From Lanius collurio (lineage: Eukaryota; Chordata; Aves; Passeriformes; Laniidae): 64,000 nucleotides of DNA. The position numbers and the translations under genes were made by a program. Positions 10,669 to 24,518 of the stretch are shown here, piece after piece (the first letter of the stretch is position 1; each line of letters starts with the position of its first letter). The stretch lies in the NCBI GenBank assembly GCA_020086605.1, contig JACBWW010000028.1, forward strand, positions 5,710,397-5,774,396, written 5' to 3'. The notes beneath the pieces are model-generated. The model was not told where the DNA came from. It saw only the letters and a list, made by a program, of their open reading frames with translations, and searched no databases.

Positions 10669-13600
10669 CACCATGAAAAGAAGAGACATTATTATAATTC
10701 ATACATATAAGGCTACAGTAAATAGTCTATGCCTCTGCCTCTGTGATGGTAGCCTTGCAGGCTGCTAAGCACAAGCCAAAACATGACATGGCTGTAGCTG
10801 TGAAAAATGTGTGCTTTCGTATTTAGGCTGTCTACATTGAAACTTTGGGTGTCGGATATATGCAGTAAATGAACTGCAGGGAGAGCCACTTCCCACTTCT
10901 AGCAGTGATCAGTACAGTCTGGAGATGTAGGCAGATACACAGGAACACCTGTCTGCTCCCATGTTTCTCGTTCTGCCCCTTCTGCTGTTTTTCTGTGGCT
11001 TCCTGTAAGCTCCTTTGTTTCCAGCTTCTGGATGGGGATAATAATGCTTTGTCATCCTGTAATCCTGTAAGAGTGGGAATGAGGAATGTTTGCAAAACAC
11101 TTGGACATTACTGATGAGCGTCCTTGAAAAAAAGGTGCAAGGATATACATATCTTCCACTCGCTGTAGGGCTTAGGCTATCTAAAATTTTAATGAAATTC
11201 AGGCTAGTAAAATGCTGGATGGGGCAACACAAGAAATGAAAATGCATACCTGATACTTCTGAGTAGTTTGGTTGTGCTCTGAGTAAGACAGATCACCTTT
11301 TGCAAAGCATTGAAGTGGGATCCTCCAGTTAGTCCCTTCATCAAAATCAGATCAAGCAAATGAATGTGCTCATATGTAAATTTTGTAACATTCTAATTTT
11401 TGATGTAGTGAGGTTCATTTCTTTAACAAAGTTTTAAGTTTTTTTTTTTCTTTTGTAAAGGAAATCAGATTTAGGAATCTCTGAAGGCACTACAAAATTT
11501 CAGCTTAAAATAATAGTACTACTTCCACAGTTGGCATTTCTGCCACCTCATCCCACACTTTATTGCAGCACTAATAGCTGCACAACTGAACACCAGTGTT
11601 GGTTATATCTGCTGCCCGCAATTTTTTAAACAAATAATGTTGGATGGCAGCGCTCTTTATAGGATAGCATTGTATAATTGCAGAGGTGCATTGCAGTCTG
11701 TTTCACAGATTAGAAAACAATGACAGTTTCAGAAGACAACATTCTGATCTCAGGGGCATAGATGTCTCTCAAGAATAATTTAGCTGATTTTCACTAAATA
11801 TTCCAGTTTCCACCAAATTTTGCCTGAAATTTTTGACAGCGTTTAAATGTACCGTAGTTTAACTACACTGTTTAACTTTCAAGAATTTTTGCAAACAACA
11901 TCATAGGCTATGTCAACAGAATAAAGTATGAAAAATTGTGACATTTCCCTATTGTCTTCATTTTAATTTTATCAAAATTAATATATTTGCATAGATGTTA
12001 GAGATCAAGTGTCATTTCTAATTCAGAGAAAATTAATGTTTTCAGTAAAAATGATAATTTTTTCAATATTTTTTGCTTTAAATACCTGTAATATATGCAT
12101 TAGTATTTGTCAAATTAAATTTATTCATCAAGTAGTCTCAAATGAAAGTGGGTTAGTCTGAGTGACTAGGGGAGTAAGTTCTTCTGAGTGAGTGTTTTGA
12201 GTTCAGGGTTTGATTCTCTTGGCCCACGGGCACCTTGTGCAGAGATGTATGCTTTGTGTGATGAGCCCTGCATTGAGGCTAGCTCACATCCTGGTTACCC
12301 ACTGCTGCCCCTATCCTGACTGTGAAATTTCACTTCGAAATTTGGAGTATCACAGTTTGCTGGAGTTTACCTCTTAGGTATTCTAGTCAGTTTCAGGGCA
12401 CAAAGGATGGGACAGTGGAACTGACAGCCCAAATGTGAAAAAATGTAAAAGGAGAGAGAATTGAAAACGATGCAGTTGGAAGACAGAATAGGAAAGTGGT
12501 ATGAACCTTGATGTGGAGAAATCAGGCCTTCCACAAGAAAGAAAGACGGTACGTAGACTTCACACAAATGGTGGATACACTTGGCATATTGTGACCCTTG
12601 AAGCAGAGAATCTACTTATGTAGGAGTTTTCCCTTGAATTTATAATTAAAGCTCACATGAAGCAAAAAATCATCATGGGACTGAACACAGGATTTTGGCA
12701 AGGAAATGTAAATGAGGCAAGTTCTATATTTCTAACTTAAAATACAGCATTTGAATGTTGCAAACTTAAGAGAGCACTGTTTGGCATTAATTCTTTTGCA
12801 GTATATTTCTAGAAATAATTGAGCAGGCCACTATGGGACTACAAGGTGTTGAAATTCTACCAGACTGTTATTGAATTTAAGTTGAGTGATTTAAATGGGA
12901 AAAGAAAAGATGCAAGGAGGTGTTTGAAAAATGCCTTTTTCTCATCCATGTAAAAATAATAATAATTTAAAAAAAACTCAAACCCCTACATGATATAACA
13001 GATGCTGTCAACATTAAAAATATGTTAAGCAAAGATATTTTAGATTACTTGGTTTATTGAAACAACACTTACAAATGAAATGTGTTCTTCACTGAAAAGA
13101 AAATGCAGCTTAGGTAGATTTGTGGGGATGAAATACCTATTAAATTGATGCCATATTTTTCTGTGGTCAGTATCAGCAGAAGATAAGGTGAATAAGGGTG
13201 TTGCAAGACATTAAGGAGAGAACTGAAGTCAGGATTTGTGTCACAAAGCTGTGGTACCAAATACTATAATTCAAATGAAATTATTGTACTGAGCAAAAAC
13301 TTAGGAAGTATTGCTGCCCTAGTGCTGCTGCCACTGATTCAGAGAAAGAAGAGAAACCTCAGTTTATGATTTTAAATGAGAGTGCAATGAGTCACATCTG
13401 CCTTATTAAAGACGTTGACACAGAATCCTCCACCTCCCCCCAAACCAGCACATGATTTGGAAAGACTGAGCTCTGCTATGCTTGATTTCATCCTAACATG
13501 AGTGCTGGAGCCTGCATTAGCAGTGGTAGTTGCCATAAGCCCTGTGTTGCTCTGTCTTACATTGGGGCCAAGTATCTGGTTCCTTGTGGATGCCGTTACT

Positions 13601-15940
13601 AGGGTGTATTATTTTTGGATTTTTGCATAAGACTAGGCTACCAGAAGAAGGCATATTTTTTATTTCTGTAGTTCATGAACTCACAACAGCCCTGCAGATG
13701 TTTGATATTCATTACCTTTGCCAAAAGACTAGAAGTTGTGAGCTCTTTTATGGTACAGCACTTTTCAAATTGTACCTGGGCTAAACTGTTGTTAAATCAA
13801 AATACCATGCATATTTTTCTGCATCAATTTCTCCTCAAGTTGATTTGGAACCATATGAAACCAATAATTTCTTGTATGTTCTGCTTAATTCTCCTAATAC
13901 ACATCTCTGAAGTCTTGCTCAAGTAAATATGAGGGCAGTGTGTACTTGCACAATTTCTTCTGTGGTGTTTATTTTTAGTAAAGTTTTGTGCTGCTTTGAA
14001 GTTCTTTTGGATGACACATGAGCTTTATACTTTCAGCCACCATTTAGGATATAGTGGTTGAATTTTCATTTTTTCTGTGCATTTCCATACAGGACATGCA
14101 GTGATTGATGTCTTAAGAAGTAGCTTACAGTATGTTGCAAGGCCTAATAAGGAATGTAGACATGCAAAGCAAGACATACGAGTATTCAAATAGTTAATTC
14201 CTTCTTATTTGATGGTGTTACTGAATCCTTACACAAGAGTCTGTGTTTTCTGCATGTACATTAGCAGTGTACTGGTTGTGTAAAATATCTCAGGACTCGG
14301 ATCAGCTGATTTCCCAGTCCTCTTTTAGCAGTGGCCTCCTGAATTTAAGGGATAAGCACTCACTTTATTGTGGAATGCACTGTATTTGTCACTAATATTC
14401 TTTGAAATAATGAAGTGAGCTGCAAATCATCGTGACATGAACTAACACAGCATTTTATGTCTCTCAGTGTTCCAAGTGACCATGATTTGATCCATATAAG
14501 TCTTTGGTTCAGTCTCAAATCTAGGTTTAATGGAGGATTTACAGAAATGCTGGACAGCACTTGTACTTTTACATGATTGATGCAGTGTTCTATATACATT
14601 TTACAGCTCTGCATTATAAATTATTTGATGTTAATGTATAAAAAACAGATGAAAACCTATAGCTTTAATATTATGTATGCAGAGAAGATGGATCTATGCA
14701 CATACATACTGTCTGTACTTGTGATGGTTGAATCTCTACATATTAAAATGTATTACTCATTTCTGCCAACAGTCATGAGTCAGTGGAAAATAATGGGCGC
14801 AATCATTTGAAAAATGCGCATTCACAATTTGCTTGTATTCATCTAAAAAGTTCAGACTGCAGATGTGTAACCATTCAGTTTACTGTTCTCGGTGATGCAT
14901 GGAAGCCTCCTGATGATTCACGTTTATGAACTTCCTGCATTGACATTGGTAGAACAGATAGGGAACATGAAATAAAATTTATTTTTTCATAGAATTTACT
15001 GACAGAAGAGGTAGTTGTGAAAAAGAATCAACACTCAACCTGACTTTGTTAGTTCAGCTGCTGAATTTTCTCTAGTAAAGTAATAAATTCAATTTGCAGT
15101 GGACATTTCCTAGTAATTGCAAACATTGTATGTACATTTTCTCCAGGGAGTCACACTTTGAAATAGTAGTGGGGTTTTTTCCCTGAAATTTTGCAGAACG
15201 TAGAGACAACAGATGAGTGTCTTTTTAAATTAGTTTGTTAAGAAAGCTTTTCTGGTTAGATTGCACACTTCTAAAATGACTGAAGAACAGAATTGTTAAA
15301 TTCCTGATGTTTCTGCTCAATCATAATTTTCCATGGAAAATTGTGTCATACACAATCTCCAGATCTATATGTGAATGTATTATTTTAACCTGGGTTTGGT
15401 GTTAGCATTGAATTACCAGTACTCAAACCAAATGTGTTTGAAAACTCTTTGGCTAGTTCTGCTTAAGAAAATATTTTTAAAGCTCAGAGGAAGTACAGTG
15501 AACTAGTTACTAGCTGCACAATTTAAACTTGAGCCTTTGTACATTCAGTGCTACAAAATGTATCAATGGCAGGTTTCCCACTGTTGTGCATGTTCTGTTT
15601 TAATACTGATTGTTCCAGATTCTGCTTCTGGTCTTATTTAACATTATTCATAGCTGGATAGGATATGTAATTTGTTTTCGTTTAGTTCAGTTGTTTTTGT
15701 TTTGGTTTAGTCCACTCATTGATATGATATCCTTTATGTTTCTCACCATTCAAAAGCAAAGGAAAAAGCCCTTTCATAGACCCTGACAGAACTGCTTTTT
15801 TACATGTTGCCGAGATCTTGCAGTTTCAGAGGTTGTGATGATTATGGGGTAGTGCAGTGTGATAAATCATAAATTCAATCTCACTAGAACTTCCAGAAGA
15901 AGATATTACACTCTTAAGCCTTTGAAACAGTTTGGAATCC

Positions 15941-16048
15941 AAATTAAAAAACAAACAAAAAAACAAACAAAAAAAAAAAAACCACAAAAAACCCATAAAA
16001 ACAAAACAAAACAAAAAACCAAACCAAACCAAACCAAAAAAAAAAAAA
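15941..16048. repeat. A-rich low-complexity block with CAAA/CCAAA units
   Basis: About 108 bases consist almost only of A and C on the + strand: AAAC units, then a run of ACCAA units, flanked by long A runs. Its strand asymmetry makes open frames on both strands that encode nothing. Confidence 0.9.
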
Positions 16049-19000
16049 TAGGCCTTTTTTTTTCTTATTTTATTAATATTTTAAAACATGCTAAGACTGA
16101 TGGCTGTGATGGGGAAGAAAATAAACCCCATGTTTTAATTACAGGTATAGTGTAATATAATGTTCCCTAAGTGTATTTTAGATCTCCAACTACAACGTGG
16201 AAAATAGAAGTTTCACCAGGACCAACAGAAATAAATATTCCTTTCCCATAAATGGGGAAATGGGGTGGTTTAAACCAATCATGATGCTTGAAAAATTACA
16301 GCACTCAGAAGATATTTTAAAAATATTTACCGTTTACAATTTTTCTAGACATAGGCCTGCAGAATGGCAACATAATAAATAAACCGCTTTGAGGGAGATT
16401 GCTTCCATAAAATTGAGAAAGTGAAAAGATCTCCAATACTGATATTTACATCACTGTAATTCTACAGGAATTCTGAAGGAAGTAATTCTCTGTCTTGCTT
16501 TTTAAACTAAATTTAGTGTACATTAAAAAAGGGATAGTAAAAATTGTTTTTCATCCATCACTTAAACCCTGTGGCATACTTTAAGGTGCCCTGTCCTGGG
16601 TGATAAAAGATGGTGGTTTGGAGTCAGCAAACTGGTTCTAGAGCTGCTACGTCATTCATTCGTGAAAAGTGGAAGGGTATTCAATGCTTGCTCTTTTTTA
16701 GACTCAAAGGGAGCTTTTCAAATGTCTGAATTGAAAAGTACGTATATGTCACAGCTTCCAGGGGTTAAAGTACCTTCAACTAAGTTCATTTTTGGAAACT
16801 GGCTGATTGGCAACTCTGGATTTTAGGTGTGTAGGTGAATCTGTTACATTAAGAGCAAATCCTACTTTCGTCTTCAGTATAAATCTGAATTTTAGGTTCT
16901 GTGGTAGATTAGGTAGAGCAGGATATTCTGTAGAATTGCCTCCTATATTCAGTCCTGGTTTCTATACAAGTGTACAACAATGTATTTTCTGTCCTAGTGA
17001 GACTGCCAGCTGGTTCTGAAAGATCTTACTTAGACCTGGCTTTCCTTAAGGAAAGAGCCACTTTCCTCAGCATTAAAGGATTAAGCATTCCATGCTTAAA
17101 AAGTCCTGCTAGGTCTTTAAAGAATTTGTACAAGCATTAACTAACTTGCAGGCAAAAGGAAAGTTGCCATGATCTTGCAGGGAAGAATGTAGCTTCTTAA
17201 GTATTTTGGTGATGGGCTCTTTGAATCTATCAGTTAAGGGAGAGATTAGTGTCTTAATCATTTACAGTATTACAGATGTGCCTGATCTCTTAGGGAAGCT
17301 TGTTCATAAGCCGCTTAGTAGTTTCTTTGTGTGACTCTCCAGTGCTTTATGGCTCTCTATGCAGTTCTGCAAATCCTCAAAGAATGTACTGCTACAAAAC
17401 TCAGTTGCTGATCTACACTCTTCATTAGTGACTATGCTGGATCTGTGAGTGTTTGAACAGCCAGAGGGTGAAATTCTTCACTGATGGTCAGAACTTTGAG
17501 AACTTGGCTGTGCGGACTGGACACAGTTGGATCCAGGATTTCAGACAGATTAAGAATTGCCCTAGTTATTTTGCCTTCTCTAAACTCAGTACTGGGTCTA
17601 AGGCAATGAAGTTATAAAATTTGTGTGTCTGAATAAATGCCTAGTCTGGGCAGTACCTGTATAATAGGTTATGTCAGGTTTTACTATGATGCTGCAACTG
17701 TTCATGAAAAGGAACTGATGGTGGTATAAGGGACATTGATATTTTACATGAGCCTGAATCGCCAGCTCCCAGAGGACTCTGACAGCTGCAGACAATACAC
17801 TCTTTTCTTTGCCCAACATGGTTCTACTGGAATTGTAAGACATCATCTCTTATCTCCTTAGAGCATTTGTGAGAGTAGCAACTGACTTTTGATAGCAAGA
17901 CTATACTTTTTCACAGACAGATTTGCTAGATAACAAGCAATCTAAGATCATATTCATCAGTAGCAGCTTTTCTGCTTAACTGACATAGCAATCCAAAGTT
18001 CCTTTTCAGACTGTATGGCTGTGATAAATATCAGTGAATCATCTGTGTAATTGAAAGACCATATGAACATCCTGGACCACATATGGTTCATAACTTTTGT
18101 CAGTATTCCAGAATTCAACTTCTGGGATTGGCAAGGCTTTCTTCTGTGCAGTAGGATATACAAAGCAGGAAATCCTTGTTCCTCTTTGCTCACCAGATGT
18201 AATGCCCCTTTACCTTGCAACAAGTGAATGGAAAAGATTGGAGTTTGTTTAAAAGGAATAATCTCTTAAACAGTTGCAACTGGCGTTGATTTAAGTAGTA
18301 TTAAAGCTGTCTTCTCTTCCTGAAACTGGGAGAAATCCTAACTGGAGTGTTGTTGCTTTTTTCAATGTGTATGTGTGTGAAAAGGAGTCAGTAAAAAAGT
18401 ACTCCTTTGCTGGAAAAAAATGGAATAACAGTCTTAGATCACTGCCTAGCCAACTGCGTTTATTCCCAATGAAGTGACTACGCTTGTACCTTGGTCACAT
18501 GCCAAGACTGATGATTTGCTGTATAGATGCTGAAAATTATGTTAACAAAACTACAAATTATAGTGCTACTATCCAGAAGCTCAAGCTTTCCTATGACAAT
18601 ATTGCTTACTGGAAAACTAAATACTATAACATTGATACTAAATTGCTTGCATAGATGTAAAACCAAGTCTAGCCAATCAGTGTTTCTGCTTACTTCTCAG
18701 TTGCAGGCAGCTAAATACTTCCTTGTGATGCTAAGCTGCTGTTTACCAAATATTGTCAGTTTGGGAGTGTTTTTTCCCTTATTCCCAGTTTTTAATTTTA
18801 TTCTTTTGCATCCTCCTAGAACTAGGAGTAGAAATGTTGGTTGGTATGATTTTTGAGTGAAAAAACAAAGGATTGTGGTATTTGACCATAAATTCTTTCA
18901 AATCCTTGTCAACAGATTGTGCTAAATGTAATAGTTGTTGCTGGTGAGCCCAAGAGTCATCACTAGAGAAGTTTGTAAGTATAGTTTAGGTCATCACAAC

Positions 19001-21137
19001 GGAGGTGAAGGAGTTGAGAGAGTCTGGAATTGAAGATGATAGCTCAGTAGTGAAAGCTCAGTTCTTCTCTTTGTATGATAAGCAGTTTGGGCATACAGCT
19101 TATGTATTTTAAACTGCAGTCATTCTCAAAGGTCATTCTAAGTGATATGTTTGTATTGTTTCACTTGTGAAGGCTGGCAGCTAGAAATCAGTATGAGGTT
19201 TTAGTTAATAGTAACCAGAAATTGGAATCACCTGGTTTTGGCATGCTTTTGGCATGCTTTTCTTGTTGCTGTGAACAGAAATGTAGTTGGTGTGGAGCAA
19301 AAATGAGGCTACCACAGAGTAAAGAGCTTAATTTCAAATCAGTCAACAAGTAAGTGTATCTCTGTTGTTCCCTACTGGTTTACCACTAGGGCCTATCTGA
19401 TCACCTTTAGCTCATAAATATCCTAATTTGCTCTATCTAGCTGACTGTGTGGTTTAGTAGGTTTGCAAATGATGTGATTAATGAAGTTTGAGTAGAACAT
19501 ATAAAAGAAAATAAAATTAATATGCATAGAATATGTAAAAAGAAAATAAAATGTGTTTTAACAGTTGTGATAGGCTCATCCTTATAACTTCTTGAGGAGT
19601 TTTGGGTACATTTGAAACTTTGAGGTTGTTGCCCCAGTTTTCCTTTTGTTTGAGGTTGAATTTTGTTCATTCAGCTTCATATGCTTGAAAAGAGGCTCTA
19701 ATTAAACTGTTTCAGTAAGCTGCAAACATTTCCTGTTATCCAGCTCTGATTTTTCCTACTGTTGTCACCCATGTCCATGTATTCTGATGTTTTTCCAGAC
19801 AACAAGGCTGCTTTTTGGCTCCTTCATTTCCTTTCCATGTGTCCTCAATTAACAGTGACACCCACAGAAGTAGCTGGAGTCCTTCAGGCTGAGCACTTAA
19901 AACCTTGGGCTTTGAAAGAGACACATGTAAGATAGAGTCTGGAATTCTGAATAGTTTTTGGAGAGTAGAATCCTGGGTAGAAAGTAACAGAAGTGTAAAT
20001 GAAAAGTTTTTCTGTTTATTTTAGTAATTTATAGTGTGGAGTCAAAACCAAAAGATAGATTTAAACTTCAGTGGTAGAACATTTGTGGTCTGGTTTCCAA
20101 CTGTAGTAGCAAGTCATTGTGGCCAACTAACATCCAAAAAGTTAAAAATACTATTTCAATATTTTTGCATGTGGTAAAGGAAAGTACAGGCATTTAAAAA
20201 TTAGTCTTACCATCTGTGATATTTCAACACGGAGGGCATTGGTAATAAGTTTCTATACATTCATTAAAGGTATGACCTTTCTCTTTCCCTCTCTTTCCTG
20301 TATTTTCTGCAGCTATTTCTAAAAATGCAGCATAAGTATGAGCAAAATGCCGGTAAATCAGAAGAGAGGAGTTCTAAATCCACTTTTTGCAGATTTTGTA
20401 AATTACACAGGGCAGAAGTGTACCACCCCATTTCTTACCCGCACTGTCTTTTAAACATATAATTTCAAGTTGCACAAATTTTAAGTGTCAGTTGTGTTCC
20501 AGTGAGTAGAAGACAATGAGGCATGGCTGTTCATCTGTCTGGTAAACAATTCTGGAAAAAACAGAAGTTGAGAAAGAAGATGAGGCATGAGACAACATAC
20601 ACAGTAGTCCTGGTAGACTTCTCGTTGCTACTGTTTCTGGTTTAGATAAAAACAGATAATTACAGTAGGTGATACTGGATCACAGAGCTTTTTGGAAAGG
20701 CTAATTGCTATATTTCTAATTTGGAATATCAAAGAACTATATTTAGAATAAAAAGTTCAAGATATTTCTTGCATTTTTCTCTGGTCGCATTCAGAATAGT
20801 TCCATGTCTAATGTGGTCTCATTTTCTTTAACTGAATTGCCTTGTTTGATGCAAGAAATCAAAAACTCAGTTAAATAGCAAAGAAAAGACAGCTGAGAAA
20901 ACCATGCAGTCTATTTTAGATTGTGAAGAGAGAGCTACATTTTTCAAATGGTGACTTTTTTAAAATTTTCATCTATATTATTGTTCCCCATCTAGAAATT
21001 TGTGACTCTTATATGTCCCTAATGGCTTATAGATATTTAGCTGAATGACAATTAGTAAGGGAGGTATGTTGATCTGTTTGTGTTTTTTCTGACATATTGG
21101 TCAATAGTAATAAAAAAAAAAAACAACTGAGATCAAT

Positions 21138-21230
21138 TTCAAAATTTCTTAGCAACCATATAAAAATAACTTCTGTATTGATTTTCAAAACCTCTTAACA
21201 GCCACATAAAAAATAACAACTGTATTGATT
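21138..21230. repeat. Tandem duplication of a ~46-bp unit
   Basis: Two adjacent copies (21138-21183 and 21184-21230) share the order TTCAAAA, CTTA, CATAAAAAATAAC-like and TGTATTGATT, with several substitutions and a one-base length difference. It is an old, diverged duplication in intron 1. Confidence 0.75.
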
Positions 21231-22238
21231 TCTCTTATAATTGCCCTGGAAGAATGGTAGAATGGTGCAAACGTAATGAAATGCATTTATCAATAGACTG
21301 TGTGTTGGATGAGCTGCATTGGAAGCCCACAGTAAGACACTGTCAATAGGGGGTCTAGTTGTAAATTTTCATAGTCACTTTTACAGATTCATGGTAGTGC
21401 AGAAATCATGAAAATAGGAGAGAAGACAAATATTACAGAATACCTGTTGCAAGAGGTAGACATTTGGAAGGAAAAGCAAGAGTAATGTTCTCTTCATTAA
21501 TCTCAAAAGTTCCTTAAAAGGATGTGAAGCACAGTCTGCCATACATATGTTGTAGATTTTATGTAAGAGACTTTGTGAGAAATATTTTCAGAGCCTGCTG
21601 GGATATAGTCAGGATTATGGCAATTTCCCATAAGAACATGTGTTTACCAGCTCCAGCTTCCTTCTGAAACACTATTAAAGAATTGCTTTCATGAAGGGTT
21701 GGGGTTTTTTTCTGTTTGAACAGGCAGAACAAACAGGGTATCTTGGTCATAATGAGCAGCATAATGAAAGTATAAGTACAGCCTAATTGTAGCTTGTTTA
21801 TGTCATGATTATGCAAACAATTATTTTGATAGGTATTTCTGTTTCTATATACACTAAAAAGCCTCTAAACACCATTTTCTCTTTTTTGTTCTTTTCTCTA
21901 TTAAATACTTCAATATATAAAAAGGACACTACAATGAAAAAGCACTGAAACCCTGCCAACCTGGAAAAATCCATGTAAAATGCAAAATCAGTCTTCATCT
22001 CTGCCTTGGATCTAGTTCTCAGTGTTGGATATCTTACATTACTAGCATTATGATGTCCTATTACTGAGTTTCACACACATTTACAAACTAGCAAAATAAT
22101 AGAAAATAAATGCTTAGAGGAAGAAGTCATAGTTAATATAAAAGCCACCAATACTATTCCATACATCACTTCAGAGACCTGCTTGAAATAATCCCATGGG
22201 TACAGCCCTGGAGAGAAAAGCTGGAAAGCACTTGTTAA

Positions 22239-22284
22239 TCACAGAATTGTAGAAAGGCCTGGGTTGGGAGGGACCTTAACGATC
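22239..22284 (-). mobile_element. CR1 3'-end remnant, antisense
   Basis: The short piece reads as a CR1 tail in reverse: CACAGAATTGTAGAAAGGCC, then GGGTTGGGAGGGACCTTAAC and GATCAT. It stops where sense CR1 coding sequence begins and marks the left border of the 22.2-26.9 kb CR1 mosaic. Confidence 0.8.
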
Positions 22285-24517
22285 ATGGGCCCTGATAGGA
22301 TACACCCCAGAATAATGAGGGAACTGGCCAAAGAACTTGCCAAACCACTCTCAGTCATTTACCAGCAGTCCTGGTTTAGTGGAGAAGTTCCAGCTGACTG
22401 GAATTTACCAAATATGCTGTCCATTTACAAGAAGGGTTGGAAGGATAATCCAGAGAACTATAGGCCTGTCAGCCTGTCACGGGTGGGAGTGGGAGCTTCA
22501 GACAGAGTTTATTGGAGAAGCCCTCCCGTTGAGTCATGAGGTGCAGAAAGGACCCCCCTTGCTTTCTAAACTCCTCCTCTGAGAGGAGCCTTGGTGCAGC
22601 AGACTCTTTTCAATGGTTGTAAGTTACTTTGTCTCACAGAAGTAAAGGTGGCATATGAGATCTATTTATATAAAATATTTATTATGACAAATGATTAGGC
22701 AAAATATCTTGATTAGAATCACCTACTGCACAGTATAAAAATTAAAACTACTAGTGGCATATAGTATGAGTTAAGACAGTGCACTATATCAAAGGAATTA
22801 TATCAAAGCTAGCAAAAAGAAACAATTATTAAGTAGAAAATGATGTAACTCACCAAACCAATGCTTGTGGGCAGATCTGTTTCTCTTAGCCTCGAGGAGT
22901 AGCCTTGAAAGGGCATCCCTATTTCAAGGAAGGAAACATCATGCACACACTCCAAGAAGAAATATGTTAGAAGAACCTAAACACATGAGAATGGACTGGA
23001 CTTTTACAGTATAAAGAGATTGATTTCCAGTCACATGTCTCCAGTTGCCTCACTATCAGGATGTTTATTTGGGTTTCCTCAGCCAGACTGGTTTTAGCAT
23101 AATTCAACACCAAATGCAGCACAACTCCCTCTCTCAATGCACAGCTGCTATCCTTGCAAACAGGGCATTATCCAGTGGCTGAACCACACTCCAGGGCAGA
23201 GCATCCAGCTACACATCCTAAACCAAGTCCTGGGCAAGGTATGGAAGAGGTCATCCTGAGTATCACTGCATGTCACATGCAGGACAACCAGGGAATCAAG
23301 CCCAGCCAGCGTGGAGTTACAAAGCAAAGCTCCTGCTTGGCCAGCCTGTTTCACCTTCTATGACCAAGTGACCCGCTTAGTATTTGAAGGGAAAGCTGTG
23401 GATGTCATCTATCTAGGCTTCATTAGGGTGTTTGTAACTGTCTACTACAGTATCCTCCTAGAAAAACTGGCTGATGGTGGCTTGGGTGAGTGGACTCTTC
23501 AATGGGTAAAAACCAGGCTGGATGCCTGGGCCCAGACAGTTGTGAATGGAGCTAATCCAGCTGTCGTTTGATCCCTAGCAGTGTTCCCCAGGGCTCAGGT
23601 TTGTGGCCAGTCCTGTTTAACATCTTCATTGATGATCTAGATATGGAGATTGAGGGGATTTACCCTCAGTAAATTTGTAGGTGGCACCAAGTTGGGTGGG
23701 CATGTTGATCTGCTGGAGGCTGGGAGGGGCTCTTCAGAGAGACCTGGACAGACTTGGTCAGTGGGCTGAGGACAGCTGTGGAAGGTTCAGCTGGGTCCTG
23801 CACTGGGGTTGCAATAACCTGCTTCAGAACCACAGTCTTGGGCAGGAGAGGCTTGAAAGCTGCTCAACAGAAAGGGACTTGGGTTGACAGCTGGCTCAGT
23901 AAGAGCCAGTGTGTGTGCCCAGGTGGCCAAGAAGGCCAGTGGCATCATGGCCTGCATGAAAAACAATGTGGCCAACAAGACCAGGACAGTGATCATCTGC
24001 TTTACTCAGCACTGGTGAGACTACATCTGGAGTTCAGTTCTGGGTCCCTCACTTTAAAAAAGGATATGGAGGTGCTGGAGCTTGTCCAATAAAAGGCAAG
24101 AAGGATCTTGGAAGGTCTAGAAAACATGTCTTAGGAGGAGCTACTGAGGGAGCTGGGTTTGTTTAGTCTCAAGAAGTGGAGGAGGGAGGGGAACCTACCT
24201 CTACAACTCCATGGTAGGAGCTTGTGGTAAGGTAGGGGCCTGTCTCTTCTGTCGTGCCTGCAGTGAGAGGACCAGAAGAAATGGGCTTAAACTGAGACAG
24301 GGGAGATTTAGATTAGATATTAGAAATTTTGTTTCTTATTGGGGTGGTCAGGCATTAGGATAAGTTGCCCAGGGAGGTGGTGGAGTCACCATCCCTGGAG
24401 ATGTTTAAGGGAGCTGGGTCATGTGGTTTAATGGTTTAGGGATTACAGTAGCAGTGCTGGGTTGATGGTTATACTTAAAGATCTTAAAGATCTCTTCCCA
24501 CCTTGATGGTTCTATGC
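22285..24517 (+). mobile_element. CR1 LINE ORF2 3' half, sense, interrupted by an LTR
   Basis: Translation of the left part (22285-22473) gives CR1 reverse-transcriptase sequence: GPDRIHPRIMRELAKELAKP, then YKKGWKDNPENYRPVS. After the LTR insertion, coding resumes at about 23219 (PGQGMEEVILSITACHMQDN) and continues through the palm and thumb regions to the 3' untranslated region and a CCTTGATGGTTCTATG tail at 24517. The usual (F/Y)ADD catalytic site reads FVGG near 23665-23680, and the frame carries stops, so the enzyme is dead. The 5' end of the element is missing. Confidence 0.93.
22474..23213 (-). mobile_element. Solo LTR (endogenous retrovirus), antisense, inserted in CR1
   Basis: The 740-bp insert begins TGTCACGGG and ends GCTACA, and is flanked by CAGCC (22469-22473) and CATCC (23214-23218), a 5-bp target-site duplication with one mismatch. 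Removing it and one duplicate restores the CR1 coding alignment. On the minus strand it has a TATA-like TATATAAATAG (complement of 22662-22672) and AATAAA (complement of 22508-22513), about 35 bp from the 3' end. Terminal TG/CA, a 5-bp duplication and promoter plus poly(A) signals define an LTR. There is no internal coding region. The duplication length suits class III (ERVL-type) elements, but the family is not identified. Confidence 0.8.
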
Positions 24518-24518
24518 C

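Larger units (their letters stand above)
10669..22238. other. Transposon-poor intron 1 segment of about 11.6 kb
   Basis: I recognise no CR1, LTR or SINE in this stretch, although the window around it is transposon-rich. It is AT-rich and holds an A-rich low-complexity block (15941-16048) and a short tandem duplication (21138-21230). Open frames are short and unconvincing. Conserved regulatory elements are possible, but only alignment could show them. Confidence 0.6.
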
